Source of the DNA: Clostridia bacterium
Lineage (GTDB): Bacteria; Bacillota; Clostridia; Oscillospirales; CAG-272
DNA: 7,105 nucleotides
NCBI GenBank assembly: GCA_017621015.1
Contig: JAGAUC010000314.1
Span: 1 to 7,105, forward strand
Reading direction: 5' to 3'
Shown: piece by piece, positions 6,925 through 7,105 of the stretch
Position numbering within the stretch: position 1 is the first letter of the stretch
Layout of the letters: each line of letters begins with the position of its first letter
Notes under the pieces: generated by a model
Database searches by the model: none
Seen by the model: the letters and a program-made list of their open reading frames with translations, nothing else
Told to the model about the DNA's origin: nothing
Program-made: the position numbers and the translations under genes

Positions 6925-7060
6925 GCTCCCTTTGGGAGGGAGCTGTCGAGCGAATGCGAGACTGAGGGAGCCCGCGCGACCTCAATGTTTGCAAGCATAA
7001 TGAAGTCGCGCAGGCTCCTTCCGACGCCTACTCGGCGCCACCTCCCTCTCGGAGGGAGGC
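6925..7060. repeat. Fold-back palindromic intergenic repeat (MITE/REP-like)
   Basis: Two 56-nt arms (6925-6980 and 7005-7060) are imperfect inverted copies around a 24-nt centre (6981-7004). The inner ends match best: GGAGCCCGCGCGAC in the left arm faces GTCGCGCAGGCTCC in the right, differing by one transition. Each arm has its own hairpin at the outer end (GCTCCC-TTTG-GGAGGGAGC at left; CCTCCC-TCTC-GGAGGG at right) and a smaller stem in the middle (right: CGCC-TACTC-GGCG). No transposase lies inside, and no clear target duplication flanks it. The look fits the abundant non-coding palindromic repeats I know from gut Clostridia genomes, but I cannot assign a named family. Confidence 0.72.
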
Positions 7061-7070
7061 AATGATCACA

Positions 7071-7084
7071 ACCCGTTTACGGGT
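7071..7084. repeat. Small hairpin beside the fold-back repeat
   Basis: ACCCG (7071-7075) pairs with CGGGT (7080-7084) around TTTA. It lies 10 nt beyond the fold-back repeat and has no T tract on either strand. It may be an outer part of the same repeat or a chance hairpin. Confidence 0.4.
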
Positions 7085-7105
7085 GGCAAGTAACAATTGC
7101 ACGGC

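Larger units (their letters stand above)
6855..7105. other. Intergenic region without a convincing gene
   Basis: These 251 bases hold no open frame with a start, ribosome binding site and plausible protein on either strand. The left part (6855-6920) is purine-rich and featureless. The rest is the fold-back repeat and a small hairpin listed separately. Confidence 0.7.

Noticed and set aside
6689..6994. Minus-strand frame of 101 codons at the right end
   Set aside because: It spans the end of the second gene, both terminators and part of the fold-back repeat, and has a low-complexity translation. Repeats of this sort often produce such false frames.
5154..6998. Long minus-strand open frame (614 codons) opposite the second gene
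   Set aside because: It has the same cause: in register with the plus-strand gene, and it ends at the TCA codon at 5154. It would also start inside the fold-back repeat and read through two terminators.
6925..7060. CRISPR array or tRNA/rRNA gene
   Set aside because: There are only two inverted arms, with no regular direct repeats and spacers, and no cloverleaf or rRNA signature.

Overview
The window looks like a chromosomal carbohydrate-use locus from a Gram-positive, probably gut-dwelling Clostridia-type bacterium (Oscillospirales/Christensenellales-like). This is inferred from consensus sigma-A promoters, strong Shine-Dalgarno sites, U-rich intrinsic terminators, moderately GC-rich coding sequence in AT-rich spacers, the protein families, and a fold-back intergenic repeat of a kind I associate with gut Clostridia genomes. 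No species-level marker is present.

Layout: an AT-rich leader carries an extended -10 promoter (76-104). It drives a large cytoplasmic glycoside-hydrolase-like protein (136-2826, 896 aa), which ends at a 13-bp-stem terminator (2832-2877). A near-perfect second promoter (2906-2934) with an operator-like palindrome over its -35 starts a roughly 146-nt leader. That leader contains a weak hairpin plus T7 tract, a second TATAAT, and a 7-bp hairpin with a GUGA tetraloop. It precedes a large exported multidomain glycosidase (3087-6776, 1229 aa). The second gene ends at a 10-bp-stem terminator, immediately followed by a hairpin oriented to stop transcription coming from the right. The last ~250 bp hold no convincing gene but contain a fold-back palindromic element (about 6925-7060).

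How the genes may work together: the 1229-aa protein has an export signal, a LamG-like domain, an unclassified beta module, a CBM96/DNRLRE-like carbohydrate-binding domain and a clan GH-A barrel resembling GH50 agarase-type enzymes. It would act on a polysaccharide outside the cell. The 896-aa protein has no export signal and a barrel plus CBM9-like tail architecture, so it would act on imported oligosaccharides. No transporter or regulator lies in the window. The two genes are in separate transcription units, and the substrate cannot be read from the sequence.
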